From Karstenula rhodostoma CBS 690.94 (taxonomy: Eukaryota; Ascomycota; Dothideomycetes; Pleosporales; Didymosphaeriaceae): a DNA stretch of 64,000 nt. Each line of letters starts with the position of its first letter. The first letter of the stretch is position 1. The DNA lies in contig MU001495.1 of assembly GCA_010093485.1 (NCBI GenBank), forward strand, positions 2,679,711 through 2,743,710, read 5' to 3'. Positions 34,476 through 45,349 of the stretch are shown piece after piece. Both the position numbers and the translations under genes were made by a program. The notes beneath the pieces were generated by a model that did no database searches, was not told where the DNA came from, and worked only from the letters and a program-made list of their open reading frames with translations.

Positions 34476-35754
34476 TGACCTTCAGCTTGCGTTCGGTTTT
34501 CAGAAAACGACCGTTATCAGAATGGTTTGAGAACTGCCGACCAACAACAGGTGATCCGATCCGAGACGCAGCATTCTGTGACAGATATCGACGCTGACCT
34601 TTCCAACCTTGGTGGATTTCAAGCCAGCTTGCGAGCTTCTCTGCTAAGGAATTGGCGAAACCTCGACCATACACATCAAGAGTGTTCTTCCTGGTATTCT
34701 GGGTTGTCAGAAGACGGCCTCTATCATCCAATCGTCCTCGACCAGGTAAGTGACAGTGCAGTGACTCTTTCTGCAGGGGCCTGCCGGGTGAGCCTAGACG
34801 CTGAGGACCCACTCGCTTGGTTTCTGGCGGTGACTTCCTTGGACTCCTCCATGATAGCGCAGGTCCTGAACTGCTGTTAGAACCATGCTCGGAGTTGTGG
34901 GGTCCTGGTCTTGCAGCTCGTCGTATCTGCTGCGGAACATGTGCCAACTTCGTACCATCCTCCTGGCAACTGTCGCTGTGTTTCCACGATCGGTTTCGCT
35001 TCAGCGACTCATCAATCGTGTAGAGCCGCCTCTGTTGGCACGTCGTTTTTCCAAGTACGCTTAGGTGCGTAGGCCGAGGCAATGCGGGGGCGAGAAACCA
35101 CATGACGAAGGCCCAACGTCTTCGCTGGCGGGACAGCACCGGTGGTGCAAAGGATTTCAGAACGATCAGTGTCTCGTTTCTGTCGGTTGACACGTTTTTC
35201 TTTGTGCAACGTACGTCTGTGTTAATTGCTGCACGCGCCTCGAAAAGCGCCAATGGCACCCGAACTTGGCCCAAATAGAGAATTGACGATGAAAAGGAGG
35301 GGAGGGTTGGAGAAGTACGCCAAATGGCGTTTTGGCGAGGATGTGGAAAGCAGAGAGACGGCGCGGGATAGACGGGAGGAAGGTGCGGGACGCGTCTTTC
35401 CCAGCCTAGTTCGCACACCGCCGCAATCCATGTTACACGAGCGCTCAGAAGGAACGGTGCGCCCAGATGTTCCATGGGCCAAGAAAAGCAAAGAAAACGG
35501 CATCGAAGTAGTTACGTTCGAGAATCGAATCGATGGACCTCAAGTAGTCGCGTGCTGCTGGGGAACACCACCTTAGGACGCTCACATTCACCATCACGGA
35601 CTAGCGTCGCTCACGCATCCTCTCCATAAGCAACATCCTCAACAACTCAACCCTCCTACACCACCACGTACACCACACCTAGCAACGCACTACAACACAC
35701 TGATGAGTTTCGTAAATTTAGGGTAGCTAGCTATGCTGCTACACCCACCCTTGC
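34476..35754 (-). other. Region of unclear coding status upstream of the orphan gene
   Basis: A minus-strand frame of 335 codons (ATG at 35,475, stop at 34,468) fills most of this stretch. It is rich in Arg, Ser and Pro with little hydrophobic pattern. It could hold 5' exons of the orphan gene below: a splice from near its end (CCT then GTTGTTGG) to an AG at about 34,460 would join the frames, but the donor is weak. The plus strand also has frames of 116-117 codons with no family resemblance. From 35,577 to 35,754 the sequence is C/A-rich (ACCACCACGTACACCACACC) and looks non-coding. Confidence 0.35.
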
Positions 35755-37689
35755 TCAGTACCCACCCCCTGTAACCGCCCGCGTAGCAATACACTCGACC
35801 CGCCGCTTATACATACTCATCTGATGCCTCACCGGATCCCCATACACTACCCTCCTCAACATCTCGTCGTCCACCGTGACCGCCTCCACCTCCTCGTCTG
35901 CCTTCTCCCGCAGCACAATCAGCCGCCCTGCATTGCTCAGCGTGCATTGGACTACCGGCCACGGCGGGGACGTGACGGTGGTGGGACCGAGAGATGCCGC
36001 GGGCAGCGATGCCTTTGACGGCTTCGCCTTCCGCCCCTTTTCAGGCCTTGCAGCATTACTAGACGTGATGTTCAGCTTCGACATGCTCGCTAGCGTGGAC
36101 GTGTATTTTGTGCATGGCGGGGGACTACTCCAAAGCTTCACAAGGCTCTTCACGACGGCCTTGTCCGCGCGGGGCACAGGGTCGCCTTCGTTGATGAAGC
36201 TGTAGAAGAGGCTTTTGCGGTGGCGCTTGTCGGTGCTGGGGCGCAGCGGGAGGAGGGAGATGGGCGGCGCGCCGAAGGTGATGCAGTGCACGCGCTTGAA
36301 GAAGCTGGTGAGGTAACTGAGGTCGGATGTCACCGTCGTGCTCATCATGTGGGCATAGAGGAGGGCTGCGACGGCACCGCCGGCGGAGTGGCCCGTGATG
36401 AGGAGACTGCAATTTGAGCGGGCGGGGTTTTCCTGGAGGAGGACGCGCAAGCGCTCGGCTACGGGGGCTACCATTTTCCGCGCGACGTAGAGGAAGCCTG
36501 CGTGGCAGAGGTTGCCTGGGTCGTCGAGGAAGCCGTCGGGGCTGGAAGGCGCGGATTTGTAGTTTACGGCCCAGTCCATGAAGGTCTGTGAGCCGCGGAT
36601 GGCGAAGACGACCGTGTTCATGTCGTCGCAGGGGAGCGACTTTAGGATCATGGCTTTTGTGCCTGAGCGCCAGTCTGCGGGGACGTGGGTCTCGGACTCG
36701 GTGCTTGGGAGTGCGGCGGGAGTGTACACGCGCTCGGAGTAAGCGGCGGCCAGACAGAGCAGTGGGTACGTAGGTATGTAGACCTTGAAGGGCGGAAGGT
36801 GGGGAGGTAGGCGCGAATTCGAGTATAGCCAGACCTTCGAAAACATGTTTGAACTTCTTGCGTTCTTCTGGCTGGGATATACGGCTGCGGCTGCTGATCG
36901 ATCGAGCGCAATGTCGGGCTGCAATGTCGAAGTAGATGCGTATGGCGTCTCGTCGTCCTCGACCATGAGATCCTGCTCTCTGCCGCTGAACATACCTTCG
37001 TCAATGCTAGTAATGACGGCATCTAGCTTCGAGTTCAGCCGATCGCAGAGTGCCGCACTTTGATTGATCATCTGCACGCTCTTTTTCGTGACCAACGTAG
37101 TGGGCCGCTCAACGAAGGTTGTCATCGTCACTGCGACGCTTTTGTTGGCGAGCTCTACGCTTTTTTGCGCGCCCGAAGAGACTTGAGCTGTGAGGTCCTG
37201 ATACGATCTCGAAGCCAGGCGTCCAGCTCGGTTCCAGCGAGAATTCGGCACACGATCGTTCCGCGGGGGAGCCTGTGTGGCAAAGCTAGCTGTGGATTCG
37301 CCATAGTAAGGCTGCAATGGTTGATACGGTGGTGAAGCAGGATAAGACTGCTGAAATCGCTGTGGCATTTGCGGTCTTGCTCCATATACCGGATGGTGCT
37401 GCTGCGGCGGTGAGACATGGCCGGCCGATGGCGGAGGGCTCACAGCATAGTTGAAATGCGGTGGAGGACTCGTGAAATACCCATTCTGCTGCGGCAGAAG
37501 ATTGTGGCTCGCATAGCTTTGCTGTGTGTACACCGTCGACTGCGAAGCCTGGGTTGCCTGGGTGTACGGCTGCGCATCAGCGGGTTTCGGAAGTTTCTTA
37601 TGCTTGCGCTCCCGAGCCGAGAAGCCAAGCGGCATGGTGATAGCCCTGGAGTCCTGGAAGGCCGGTGCTTCTGCGCACGCGTTCTCCAT
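35755..37689 (-). CDS. Class 3 lipase (alpha/beta hydrolase) with long Gln/Pro-rich N-terminus
   Basis: The frame gives 644 residues from the ATG at 37,689. It is open upstream to about 37,787 without an ATG, and an AG acceptor at its edge hints at a 5' exon. Residues 1-190 are low complexity (QATQASQSTVYTQQSYAS, SPPPSAGHVSPPQQHHP). The hydrolase domain follows: VVFAIRGSQTFMDWAVNY carries the oxyanion region, LLITGHSAGGAVAALLYAH holds the nucleophile Ser at about 435, and ITFGAPPISLLPL and NEGDPVPRAD come next. The Asp of the last block is the likely acid; I did not place the catalytic His with certainty. There is no signal peptide, so it is likely an intracellular lipase of the Lipase_3 family. 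Substrate is unknown. Confidence 0.9.
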   Translation of the reverse strand: MENACAEAPAFQDSRAITMPLGFSARERKHKKLPKPADAQPYTQATQASQSTVYTQQSYASHNLLPQQNGYFTSPPPHFNYAVSPPPSAGHVSPPQQHHPVYGARPQMPQRFQQSYPASPPYQPLQPYYGESTASFATQAPPRNDRVPNSRWNRAGRLASRSYQDLTAQVSSGAQKSVELANKSVAVTMTTFVERPTTLVTKKSVQMINQSAALCDRLNSKLDAVITSIDEGMFSGREQDLMVEDDETPYASTSTLQPDIALDRSAAAAVYPSQKNARSSNMFSKVWLYSNSRLPPHLPPFKVYIPTYPLLCLAAAYSERVYTPAALPSTESETHVPADWRSGTKAMILKSLPCDDMNTVVFAIRGSQTFMDWAVNYKSAPSSPDGFLDDPGNLCHAGFLYVARKMVAPVAERLRVLLQENPARSNCSLLITGHSAGGAVAALLYAHMMSTTVTSDLSYLTSFFKRVHCITFGAPPISLLPLRPSTDKRHRKSLFYSFINEGDPVPRADKAVVKSLVKLWSSPPPCTKYTSTLASMSKLNITSSNAARPEKGRKAKPSKASLPAASLGPTTVTSPPWPVVQCTLSNAGRLIVLREKADEEVEAVTVDDEMLRRVVYGDPVRHQMSMYKRRVECIATRAVTGGGY

Positions 37690-38229
37690 CCTCCAAGTCT
37701 TTGGCGATTCGTCTGCGATTGAGTCCTCGATGTCCAAACCCGTAGATCGCCCAATGCATCGTAGGTCCAGCTTTTTCGCCTCAGCCTAGTTTCAACTGAC
37801 CCTAGCTCTTACTCGCATATCACTTTGCGCAAAGGGCGACAAACTACGTACGGTGATTGCAGAGTGCAAGGCTGAGAGCGTAGGCAACCTCTGCTAGATG
37901 AGAGAAAGCTTGATTCAACGGCGGTGCATGTGATGCGAAGTGCACTGCCTCACTCACCGCTCTGAGCCCTGTCGCCTTCTCGTCGCTTACCTGGCCCCAC
38001 TGGTGGTTGGCTGTCTTTGATTGGCTGGTTGCCTCATCGCCCCTGTTTCAGACTTTCACTATGATGGTGGGGGGGGCGGTTTTCGTGTTCTAATCGATCG
38101 CTACTCTCGGGCACCGCGAACTCGCAACTTCATTACCATCTCCTGTAATAAGCCCAATTAGCTACACAATTGCATCGCTACACTCGAGGAGATTACATGA
38201 TTTATTTGCTGAACCTAACCGCTCCAACT
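37690..38229. other. Lipase upstream region and ADH 3' end
   Basis: These 540 bp may contain a non-coding or short coding first exon of the lipase gene: GTACGTAG at about 37,847-37,853 (minus strand) and the AG at about 37,788 form a possible 60-nt intron. A G-run (GGTGGGGGGGGCGG) lies near 38,065. AT-richer sequence from 38,150 is the probable 3' untranslated region of the alcohol dehydrogenase. I see no other gene. Confidence 0.45.
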
Positions 38230-39450
38230 CTATTCGGAGTTAAAGTCGATCACCGCCCTGCCCGCGATCTCCCCTCTCCTCAGCTTTTGCACCACCTCAT
38301 TGAACTGACTCAAGGGGTACACGGTACAAATCGGCTTCAACAGCCCCCTCTGCGCAAATTGCAGCGTCTTGTCCACGTCTCCCATACCACTCACCAGCGT
38401 CCCCTGTACCGACTGCTTCTTGAAGCACATCTGGTTCGGGTCTACGTCGATGTGGAACTTGCCTGCCGGCGGCAGGCCAATGCACATGATCTTTCCTCCG
38501 ACTCTACCGCCTAGGAAGGTGATGGAGGACGGGTATGACTGCACGGCTGTCACGAACACGGCGTGCGCGCCGACGCCATCGCAGATCTTGACCACTTCTT
38601 CGGCGACGTTGGACGTGTGCTTAAAGTCGATGAAATTCTCCGCGCCATTCTCGATGCAGAGCTTCTTCTTTTCGGCGCCTGTGTCTATCGCGACGGGCCG
38701 GAGCCCCATGGCTTTGGCTAGCTGCAAGCCCTGCATGCCGACGCCGCCACCTGCGCCGGGGAAGACTGCCCAGTCGCCTGGTTGCAGACCGGATTCCTTG
38801 ATCGATGTGTATACTGTGGATGCGGAGCACATGATGGGGCCGGCAATGAAGTCGGAAACTCCGTCGGGGATGATGGTCGTGTAGCGCTCAGGGGAAACGA
38901 CGTATTGTTGGTAAGAGCCGTTTATCGTGAGGCCGGTTAAGACGGCTCCTGCGCAGTAGCATTCATTGCCGGTGCGACAGAGCTCGCAGGCGCCACAGGT
39001 GTCTTGGATGGGCTACTGGAATCGTCAGTCCTTCAGATGAAATCGGGGCGGGAAAGCGGATGGTGTACCTTGAGACCAGCCCGCATACCAGGCTTCAATG
39101 TCTTGACATTGGAGCCAACCTTCACAATCACACCCGCACCCTCATGTCCAGCGCATTGCGTGCCTAATTCGGACATCTTGGGCAATGCCCAGTCGTTGAG
39201 CATGAAGTGCAAGTCGGAGTGACATACTCCAGTTGCGTTGAGCTTGATGAGGACTTCGTTCGATTCTGCAGGGGGCAGTAAGTGCCTCGGGCAAAGCAAT
39301 GTACATGCAGGGACAGCAACAAGGATACATACTCATCTCAGGTACGGGCACATCTCGGACCTCAACGTGAAAGTCCGGGCCTTCGTTGACAACAACGCCG
39401 GCCTTGCAAGTCTTCGGGATGTCGAACACCTGCTCTTTGTTGTCCGCCAT
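38230..39450 (-). CDS. Zinc-dependent alcohol dehydrogenase (ADH1-type MDR)
   Basis: There are three exons, 39450-39333, 39265-39069 and 39012-38230, with introns of 67 and 56 nt, giving 365 residues. The catalytic zinc ligands are the Cys and His in TGVCHSDLHFML and the GHEGAG block. The structural zinc site is CGACELCRTGNECYC (Cys at spacing 1, 4, 7, 15). The nucleotide-binding fold has FPGAGGGVGMQGLQLAKAMG followed by VAIDTG; the Asp predicts NAD+ rather than NADP+. The end RRGEIAGRAVIDF is typical of fungal tetrameric cytosolic ADHs that interconvert ethanol and acetaldehyde. The upstream region contains the MITE described at 39,988-40,407, which could influence expression. Confidence 0.95.
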
Positions 39451-39987
39451 GTTTTCGTTGGGATATGGTAAACAAGACGATTCTAGCTGGCTTGGGAGAT
39501 GACGACGTGAGGGCAAACAGGCGGGACTGGAAAAGGTGAGGTAGGAGTTGTTGGGCGAAGATGGATGTCGAAGACGAAGCTACTCTTGCGCTGTCGTAAC
39601 CTTCCCCTCTTTATAGAGAGCCGCTACCGCCGGTACACGCGCACAGGTGCACTACCCATCGCGTGTCCTCCATCTCCACCACCTAAGCCTCCCCGTATCC
39701 GCCTCCCCGTATCCGCCGCCCAGACCGTCCGCCACGCGCAAAGACCTCGGTCTAATGTACGCGACTACATACTGAACCACCGAACGACGGTGCCTGGGGG
39801 GTCGTCCAGGCGAATCGCAAGGCCCGAGTCGTGTCGAAGCGGAATTGGGCCGCCCCAGTTGCGTCGAAAAGGCACCAAGTGGGCTGTTTTAGGGCATGCT
39901 GCAGAAGGTGTTTCGCGATGCTGGGGAGGCTGTGGGGTAGAAGATGGAGGCTAACTGCGGGGTTGATGATGTAACACCCAGGCTGCG
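39451..39987. other. ADH upstream region
   Basis: These 537 bp of ordinary GC-rich sequence run from the ADH start to the MITE edge. CTCTTTATAGAGAG at about 39,608 is a palindromic TATA-like site, roughly 160 bp upstream of the ADH ATG, and could serve the ADH promoter. I see no other gene. Confidence 0.45.
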
Positions 39988-40018
39988 TACTGTGGTTGCA
40001 GCGGTAAGTCAGGGCAGT
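39988..40018 (+). repeat. Left terminal inverted repeat of the MITE
   Basis: It reads TACTGTGGTTGCAGCGG followed by TAAGTCAGGGCAGT. The inner 24 bases are identical to the reverse complement of the right end. The outer seven differ at two positions, both G here versus A in the right copy. Confidence 0.9.
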
Positions 40019-40376
40019 AGGTCCGCTAGAGTAGGTGTTTTTAACAATTTCTTAGCAATTAATATATTAATTTATTATCTATAAAATATATATAAATACT
40101 AGAGAGGATTACTAGGATTTCTAATTTATATATAAAATATATATATAGATACTAGGTAAGCCTTAGCTATTTTTTTAGTCCCCCTTTATTCGTGTATTAC
40201 TAGTAGTAAAATATAATATATCTTTTTATCCCCTTTACTTTATTAATTTACCCGCCCTTATAGTAATTATATATAATATATATATATAAAATATACCTAT
40301 AGAAATAATTAGTATTATTTTAATAGTATTAGGGGGTTCTAGTATATTCTATTCTATTAGGGTGGCGTATCGCCCC

Positions 40377-40407
40377 ACTGCCCTGACTTACCGCTGCAAC
40401 TATAGTA
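40377..40407 (-). repeat. Right terminal inverted repeat of the MITE
   Basis: It starts ACTGCCCTGACTTACCGC and ends in CTATAGTA. It mirrors the left end exactly over 24 bases and then with two transition differences, consistent with RIP or simple deamination after insertion. Confidence 0.9.
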
Positions 40408-40602
40408 GATTCGTAAACATGCATATATTGGAGCGCGATTGGTGAGGATGCAAATGTGGCGCAGCCGATGCACGAGCCACAGTTTGTCCCGTTTGTGTCC
40501 ACTTCCGACGTTGGGCGTGGAGCTTCCGATCAGCACATTCACGATTGACATGCGCGCTTAGGAACATGCCCTTTCAGCCGATACGTTTGATACTCGCAGG
40601 GC

Positions 40603-43506
40603 ATGTCCAGCTCGTCATCAAGCCAGTCCGCTCACGGACAGGCCGAAGCGTCCTCGAGCCGCTCGCAAGCGAACAGACAGCCGACCCTCGACGACGAGCT
40701 CAATGACGACGAGGATGGTCTGCTAGATGAAGATCCGTTAGGAAACACATTACCCGAGCAGTACGAACTCCAACCCAGCGCTGCGCATTGGGAGAGGCTG
40801 ACCTGGCTAGGCTATCCTTCAAGCGCAAGCAAAAGGCCGCCGCCTCCTCCGCCTTCGGGCTCCCGCGATTCCTCTCGTCGCCCCTCGGCGCCTCGAAAGA
40901 CCGCGCCTCCCCGCTTCCACGCTCCCAGAACCCCCGCGCGCACCATCAACGATCGAGCTCAGGCGCAAGCGACTCCACCGAGCTGATCCTAAACTACCTC
41001 GATACGCATGCCGACGCCGGCGAACAGCTCCAGGACACCAAGGATGCCAACGGGCTCGACTGGTACGTCGAGGGCCCCGGTCGGCGCGTGGGCTATGATG
41101 ACTTGACCGCCATTGATTGGATCTTCGAATATGCGAAGGAGCGGCAGCGGCTGCGATACCTCTACTCCAGCGCAACAGGCATTCTCGGCCATGTCAAGCA
41201 GATTGCCGATGCGAGCCAGATATGGATCATCTTGATCGCAACGGGAGTGCTCAGCGGCGGCATCGCAGCCTTCATCGATGTCGCGAGTGATTGGCTGGGT
41301 GATCTGAAAACGGGATACTGCAGCAATATTGACGGAGATGGGAGGTTTTATCTAAACAAGGGCTTCTGCTGCTGGGGGTATTCCGAGTACGCCAAGTGCC
41401 ATGACTGGCACCCTTGGAGTGCGGCTATGGGCATCCGATCCGTGGGAGGGGGCTGGATTGTCGAATACATCTTCTTCGTATTGTTTTCAGTTAGTGTATT
41501 CCGATCGATTTGCCACGTCCCAGTCTAATCTTGAGCAGGTTCTATTTGCAGCTTGCGCGAGCCTTCTTGTCCGCGAGTTCTCCACGCACGCGAAACACAG
41601 CGGTATCGCAGAGATCAAGACAGTTCTGGGTGGCTTTGTTATACGGCGTTTTCTGGGCGTTTGGACCTTGGTTGTCAAGACTCTGGGACTGGTACGAAGT
41701 CTTCTTCCAGGGAAGCGTCTTTCGCTAATGGCTGCAGTGTCTCGCAGTTGCATCTGGCCTTTGGCTGGGCAAAGAGGGTCCGCTGGTTCACGTCGCCTGT
41801 TGTTCCGCAAACCTCTTCATGAAACTGTTTCCTAATGTAAATAATAATGAGGGTAAGCAGTCTATCTTCTCGAAATGACAAAGCTGATCATCAAAGCACG
41901 AAAACGAGAGGTGCTTTCTGCTGCCGCTGCAGCGGGCATATCAGTAGCTTTTGGTTCCCCCATTGGTGGAGTGTTGTTCAGTCTCGAGCAGCTGTCCTAC
42001 TACTTTCCTGACAAGACCATGTGGCAGAGCTTCGTCTGCGCAATGGTCGCAGCCGTCACGCTGCAAGCGTTCAACCCCTTCAGAACCGGCAAGCTCGTCT
42101 TGTACCAGGTCACCTACCACAGCGGGTGGCACGACTTCGAGCTGGTCCCGTTCGCTCTACTCGGAATCCTCGGTGGTCTGTATGGAGGGCTGTTCACCAA
42201 GCTTAATATGCGGGTCGCCGAATGGCGGAAGCATCGATCGTATCTGAAGGGGCCTGTCACCGAGGTCGTCATTGTCGCTTTTGTGACAGCCATGGTAAAC
42301 TACCCTATAAAATTCATGCGCGCCCAGGCCTCGGAGCTCGTATATTTCCTCTTCGCCGAATGCGTCGACCTAACCGACGATACGCTCGGCCTCTGCAAGG
42401 CAGGCAAAGCCAACACTGGCGTTGTAGCACTTCTTCTCATCTCCGCAGGTCTCGGTATCATCCTTGCGAGCTTTACATTCGGCCTTCAGATCCCCGCTGG
42501 CATCATCCTTCCCTCCATGGCTATCGGCGGCCTCTACGGTCGCGCTGTTGGCCTCACTGTTGAACAACTTCAGCAAGCGTTGCCCGATCTTTTCATCTTC
42601 AGCTCTTGCGAACCTGACGTCCCCTGCGTTACGCCTGGTACCTATGCCATCATTGGCGCTGCCTCTGCCCTTGGTGGTGTAACTCGCATGACCGTCTCGC
42701 TCGTAGTCATCATGTTTGAACTGACAGGCGCGCTCACCTACGTACTTCCCATTATGATCGCCGTCATGATCAGCAAGTGGGTCGGAGACGCCATCTCCCC
42801 ACGCGGGATCTACGAGTCCTGGATCCACTTCAACGGCTACCCGTTCCTCGACAACCGCGATGACAACAGCTCATCTATCCCCGATGTGCCCGCCGCACAA
42901 GTTATGACCCGCATCGAAGACCTCACCGCCATCACCGCCACCGGACACACCGTCGCCTCTCTCCGCCAGCTGCTATCGCAGCACCGCTTCCGGGGCTTCC
43001 CTGTCATTGACAGTTCCGAGGACGCGCTTCTCTTGGGCTACATCTCTAGGACCGAACTCGCCTTCGCGCTCAAGTCTGCGCTGTCCGCACCTCGCAATCT
43101 CCCCCCTGACACCGAAGCCCATTTCTCCCACCAGCCGCTCTCGGACCCCACCGCCTCCCTAGATCTGCGGCCTTGGATGGACCAGACGCCCATCACGCTC
43201 AACGCGAAAGCGAGCTTCCAACTCACGGTTGCTATGTTCATGAAGTTGGGGCTGCGGTATGTCATTTTTACTGAAAGGGGTGCCTTAAAGGGCCTATTGA
43301 CGAAGAAGGATTTGTGGTTCGTGCTGGATGGCGTGGAGGAAAAGGAGGGGTATGGAGAGGACGAGGTAGGGGGTGGGAGGGGCGTGGGGCGCGTGCAGCC
43401 CGAGGGCGCGGACGATGAGGGGAGGGGGTTGTTGGCGGCGGATGGGGAAGATGATGGGGGTGGGGGGTTGGGTGGGAGGGAGGAGGTCAGGTCGGGGAGT
43501 GTCTAG
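40603..43506 (+). CDS. CLC-family chloride channel or Cl-/H+ exchanger
   Basis: There are five exons, 40603-40760, 40811-41489, 41539-41691, 41738-41852 and 41897-43506, with introns of 44-50 nt, giving 904 residues. The N-terminus is Ser-rich and acidic ([19 protein letters not shown]). CLC signatures follow in order: [17 protein letters not shown] (selectivity-filter loop, Ala where GSGIP has Pro), [11 protein letters not shown] with the gating Glu, [22 protein letters not shown], and later [18 protein letters not shown] and [13 protein letters not shown]. Two C-terminal CBS regions ([19 protein letters not shown] and [19 protein letters not shown]) are present. The tail after residue about 850 is Gly/Glu-rich and unusual. 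Homologues act in endomembranes or the plasma membrane in anion and pH homeostasis. Confidence 0.94.
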
Positions 43507-43646
43507 TGTAGGAATATAATTTTTCCGTGAGTAGGTGGTGCGAGTGTGCAAGTTTTCAAGGGGTGCAGTTTACGCAGTCTGTTGTTCTCGGGTCGGCACC
43601 CTCGTTCCGAACACACGTCTAATCTATGCCGACTGGCGAAGCGCGT

Positions 43647-45349
43647 CTACATCTTCAGCCGCGAGTGGCATCGTCTTCTCGAGTCTGTAATAAGAACCTC
43701 CCACTTGACTTTCGAATCATACCCAGGCCTCGGGACCAGGCTGACGGCAATGTCCTCATTGGGCCGGAGAGTCACGTCCCACATGCTCACCTTGTTGGTG
43801 GTCAGCTATTTCCATATGTCGCCCACAGAATGCATGTCGAAGCGTAGGATTATTAGGGCAGTAAATGCAAAGGTCTCCGTGCTTGCAAAGTGTCGACCGG
43901 GGCATAATGTGGTCCCTCCACCGAATCCACGGGGAACCGAATTTGGGCGCTTTTCGTTTGGGAGGAATCGGCGATGATCAAATGAGTGGATATCTTTACC
44001 CCATGTTACAGCGTCCTAATGTTACGTGGTTGCTGAGATCATAATTGTTCCTCCCTTCTTGAGAAGATACTTTCAATCCAAGACATGGTCTTCTATAACT
44101 TGTCGAGTTGATATGCCAACGGAGTGCAGCCTAAGCACTTCCTGTAAGCTGGAGAGCAGGGTAGGACAGGACGTCTTGGCCTGCGTGAGGTCGAGGGTGA
44201 CTGTCCTGCCAGATCTTCCTCCCTGCGTCTTGCTTGCAGTCTCGGAGAGTATCGTGCCAAGCTCTCTGCGACAATCCTCAAGTGCACTCGGGCTTGAGTA
44301 GAGATGGTAGACCTGCCAGAAATATGTCGGCGAAGTGTTAATTAGTATTGCAATCGCGCCAGCTATTTCAAACCTCGCGATGTCTTCCACGGAAATCTTG
44401 TGCGACATGCTATGCGCATAGCGAGCTTTGATGAGGGCTGAGCCCCCTTCATGGCCACCTTCCTTAAAGTATCCACAAATCTCTTCGTCATGAATTCTCG
44501 TGCGTTGAAGCTATCCCGCACGAATGATCGTGGAAGTCCCATAAGGAGACCCATAACGCCTTCTTGGAATTGCCTGAGAATGAGCAGCAAACGCTCCTGT
44601 GCATCTTTTCTGTTCAACGAGCTGACCAAAATGCTTCGAATATGGCGGGATCTCGGAAGGGGTTTTGGTCTCCGTAGACGGAGTCCGTCGTCGCAAGTGT
44701 TACTTCTCGCTTGACGAAGTCAAAAAGTTCTGACGACCTCCGCCGATTGTATGCGCTCGAGAGACGAAGTAATCGTTCCCGCCATCACCTGGTTCATTGC
44801 GTTGAGGCCTGGACCAGGGAACAACGGTGGGTGTATGGCTTTGTAGTGTGTGATAGAGTATCCCTAGAACCCCTCATCGCCGGTGGCGTTGGTGTTGAGG
44901 ATATCATTCGCCGTCTGGCTCGACCCGCAAACGTTCATTGCCAGTTTCGCCTGCAATGGAGGGAAGGCTAGTGTCTTGTATTGCCGTTGGACTGCTGGGA
45001 TGAGGGACGTTGCATTGATAACATAGAGCCTGGCTCCTGGAAGTCGAATCGTACAAGCCGGTAGTTTGTATCGTCCCCTGCAGTATCTCCTTAGTCAATT
45101 ATATACGTATATACACTCTCTTGAAGGTCTAATGTATGTTCAGGAAGGTTCTACCCACCACAGTGCGGCGTAGTATCTACTCTTCTTCCTCGAAAGATCG
45201 ATCATGGGTCCGACGAATGGTACCGAGGCTGGCACAGGTGGAGGCTCTCTCGCGTCCTGGGTGAGGTGCAGGAGCAAATGTAAGCCTCCATAGATGACAG
45301 TGGTAATAGTGGAGATGGCCATTAACCCTGCGGATATAGAAGATGACAT
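43647..45349 (-). pseudogene. Cytochrome P450 pseudogene (CYP7-like, oxysterol hydroxylase-type)
   Basis: Pieces of one P450 lie in order on the minus strand. They begin with an N-terminal anchor (GLMAISTITTVIYGGLHLLL) and Pro-rich PPPVPASVPFVGP hinge at 45,349-45,159. YKLPACTIRLPGARLYVIN, HYKAIHPPLFPGPGLNAMN, an I-helix region (EIAGAIAILINTSPTYFW) and finally the haem loop FGGGTTLCPGRHFA near 43,884-43,925 follow. Introns at the WG junction (about 45,158) and before QFQEGVMGLLMG appear intact. The frame is broken by stops after DEGF, after HVLD, twice before the haem region and after GDIWK, plus at least two single-base frame changes (before ELFDFVKRE and near the GYFKEGGHE segment). Several stops are explained by C-to-T or G-to-A changes of Trp and Gln codons. 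It is not expected to give an enzyme. Confidence 0.85.

Larger units (their letters stand above)
39988..40407. mobile_element. MITE-like element with terminal inverted repeats, TA target duplication and RIP-like core
   Basis: The two ends are exact inverted copies over 24 bp (39,995-40,018 and 40,377-40,400). The match continues outward through 31 bp with two G-to-A-type differences, stopping at a TA on each side (39,988-89 and 40,406-07). The 416 bp between the TAs have no open frame. The core (40,040-40,360) is AT-rich, poor in CpA/TpG and full of TATATA words, in sharp contrast with its flanks. TIRs plus TA duplication are the mark of Tc1/mariner-type DNA transposons, so this looks like a non-autonomous derivative that has suffered RIP. 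It lies between divergent ADH and CLC genes, 195 bp from the CLC start. Confidence 0.85.

Noticed and set aside
35226..35576. 116-codon plus-strand gene between the orphan gene and the lipase
   Set aside because: It has no ATG at the frame start, no domain, and an equally long antisense frame; evidence is insufficient.
36125..36412. His/Arg-rich minus-strand frame over the lipase
   Set aside because: It is an alternative register of the lipase catalytic region, which carries GHSAGG in the chosen frame.
37689..37737. Lipase start at 37,737
   Set aside because: That codon is TTG; the first ATG in frame is 37,689, and a 5' exon is more likely than a non-ATG start.
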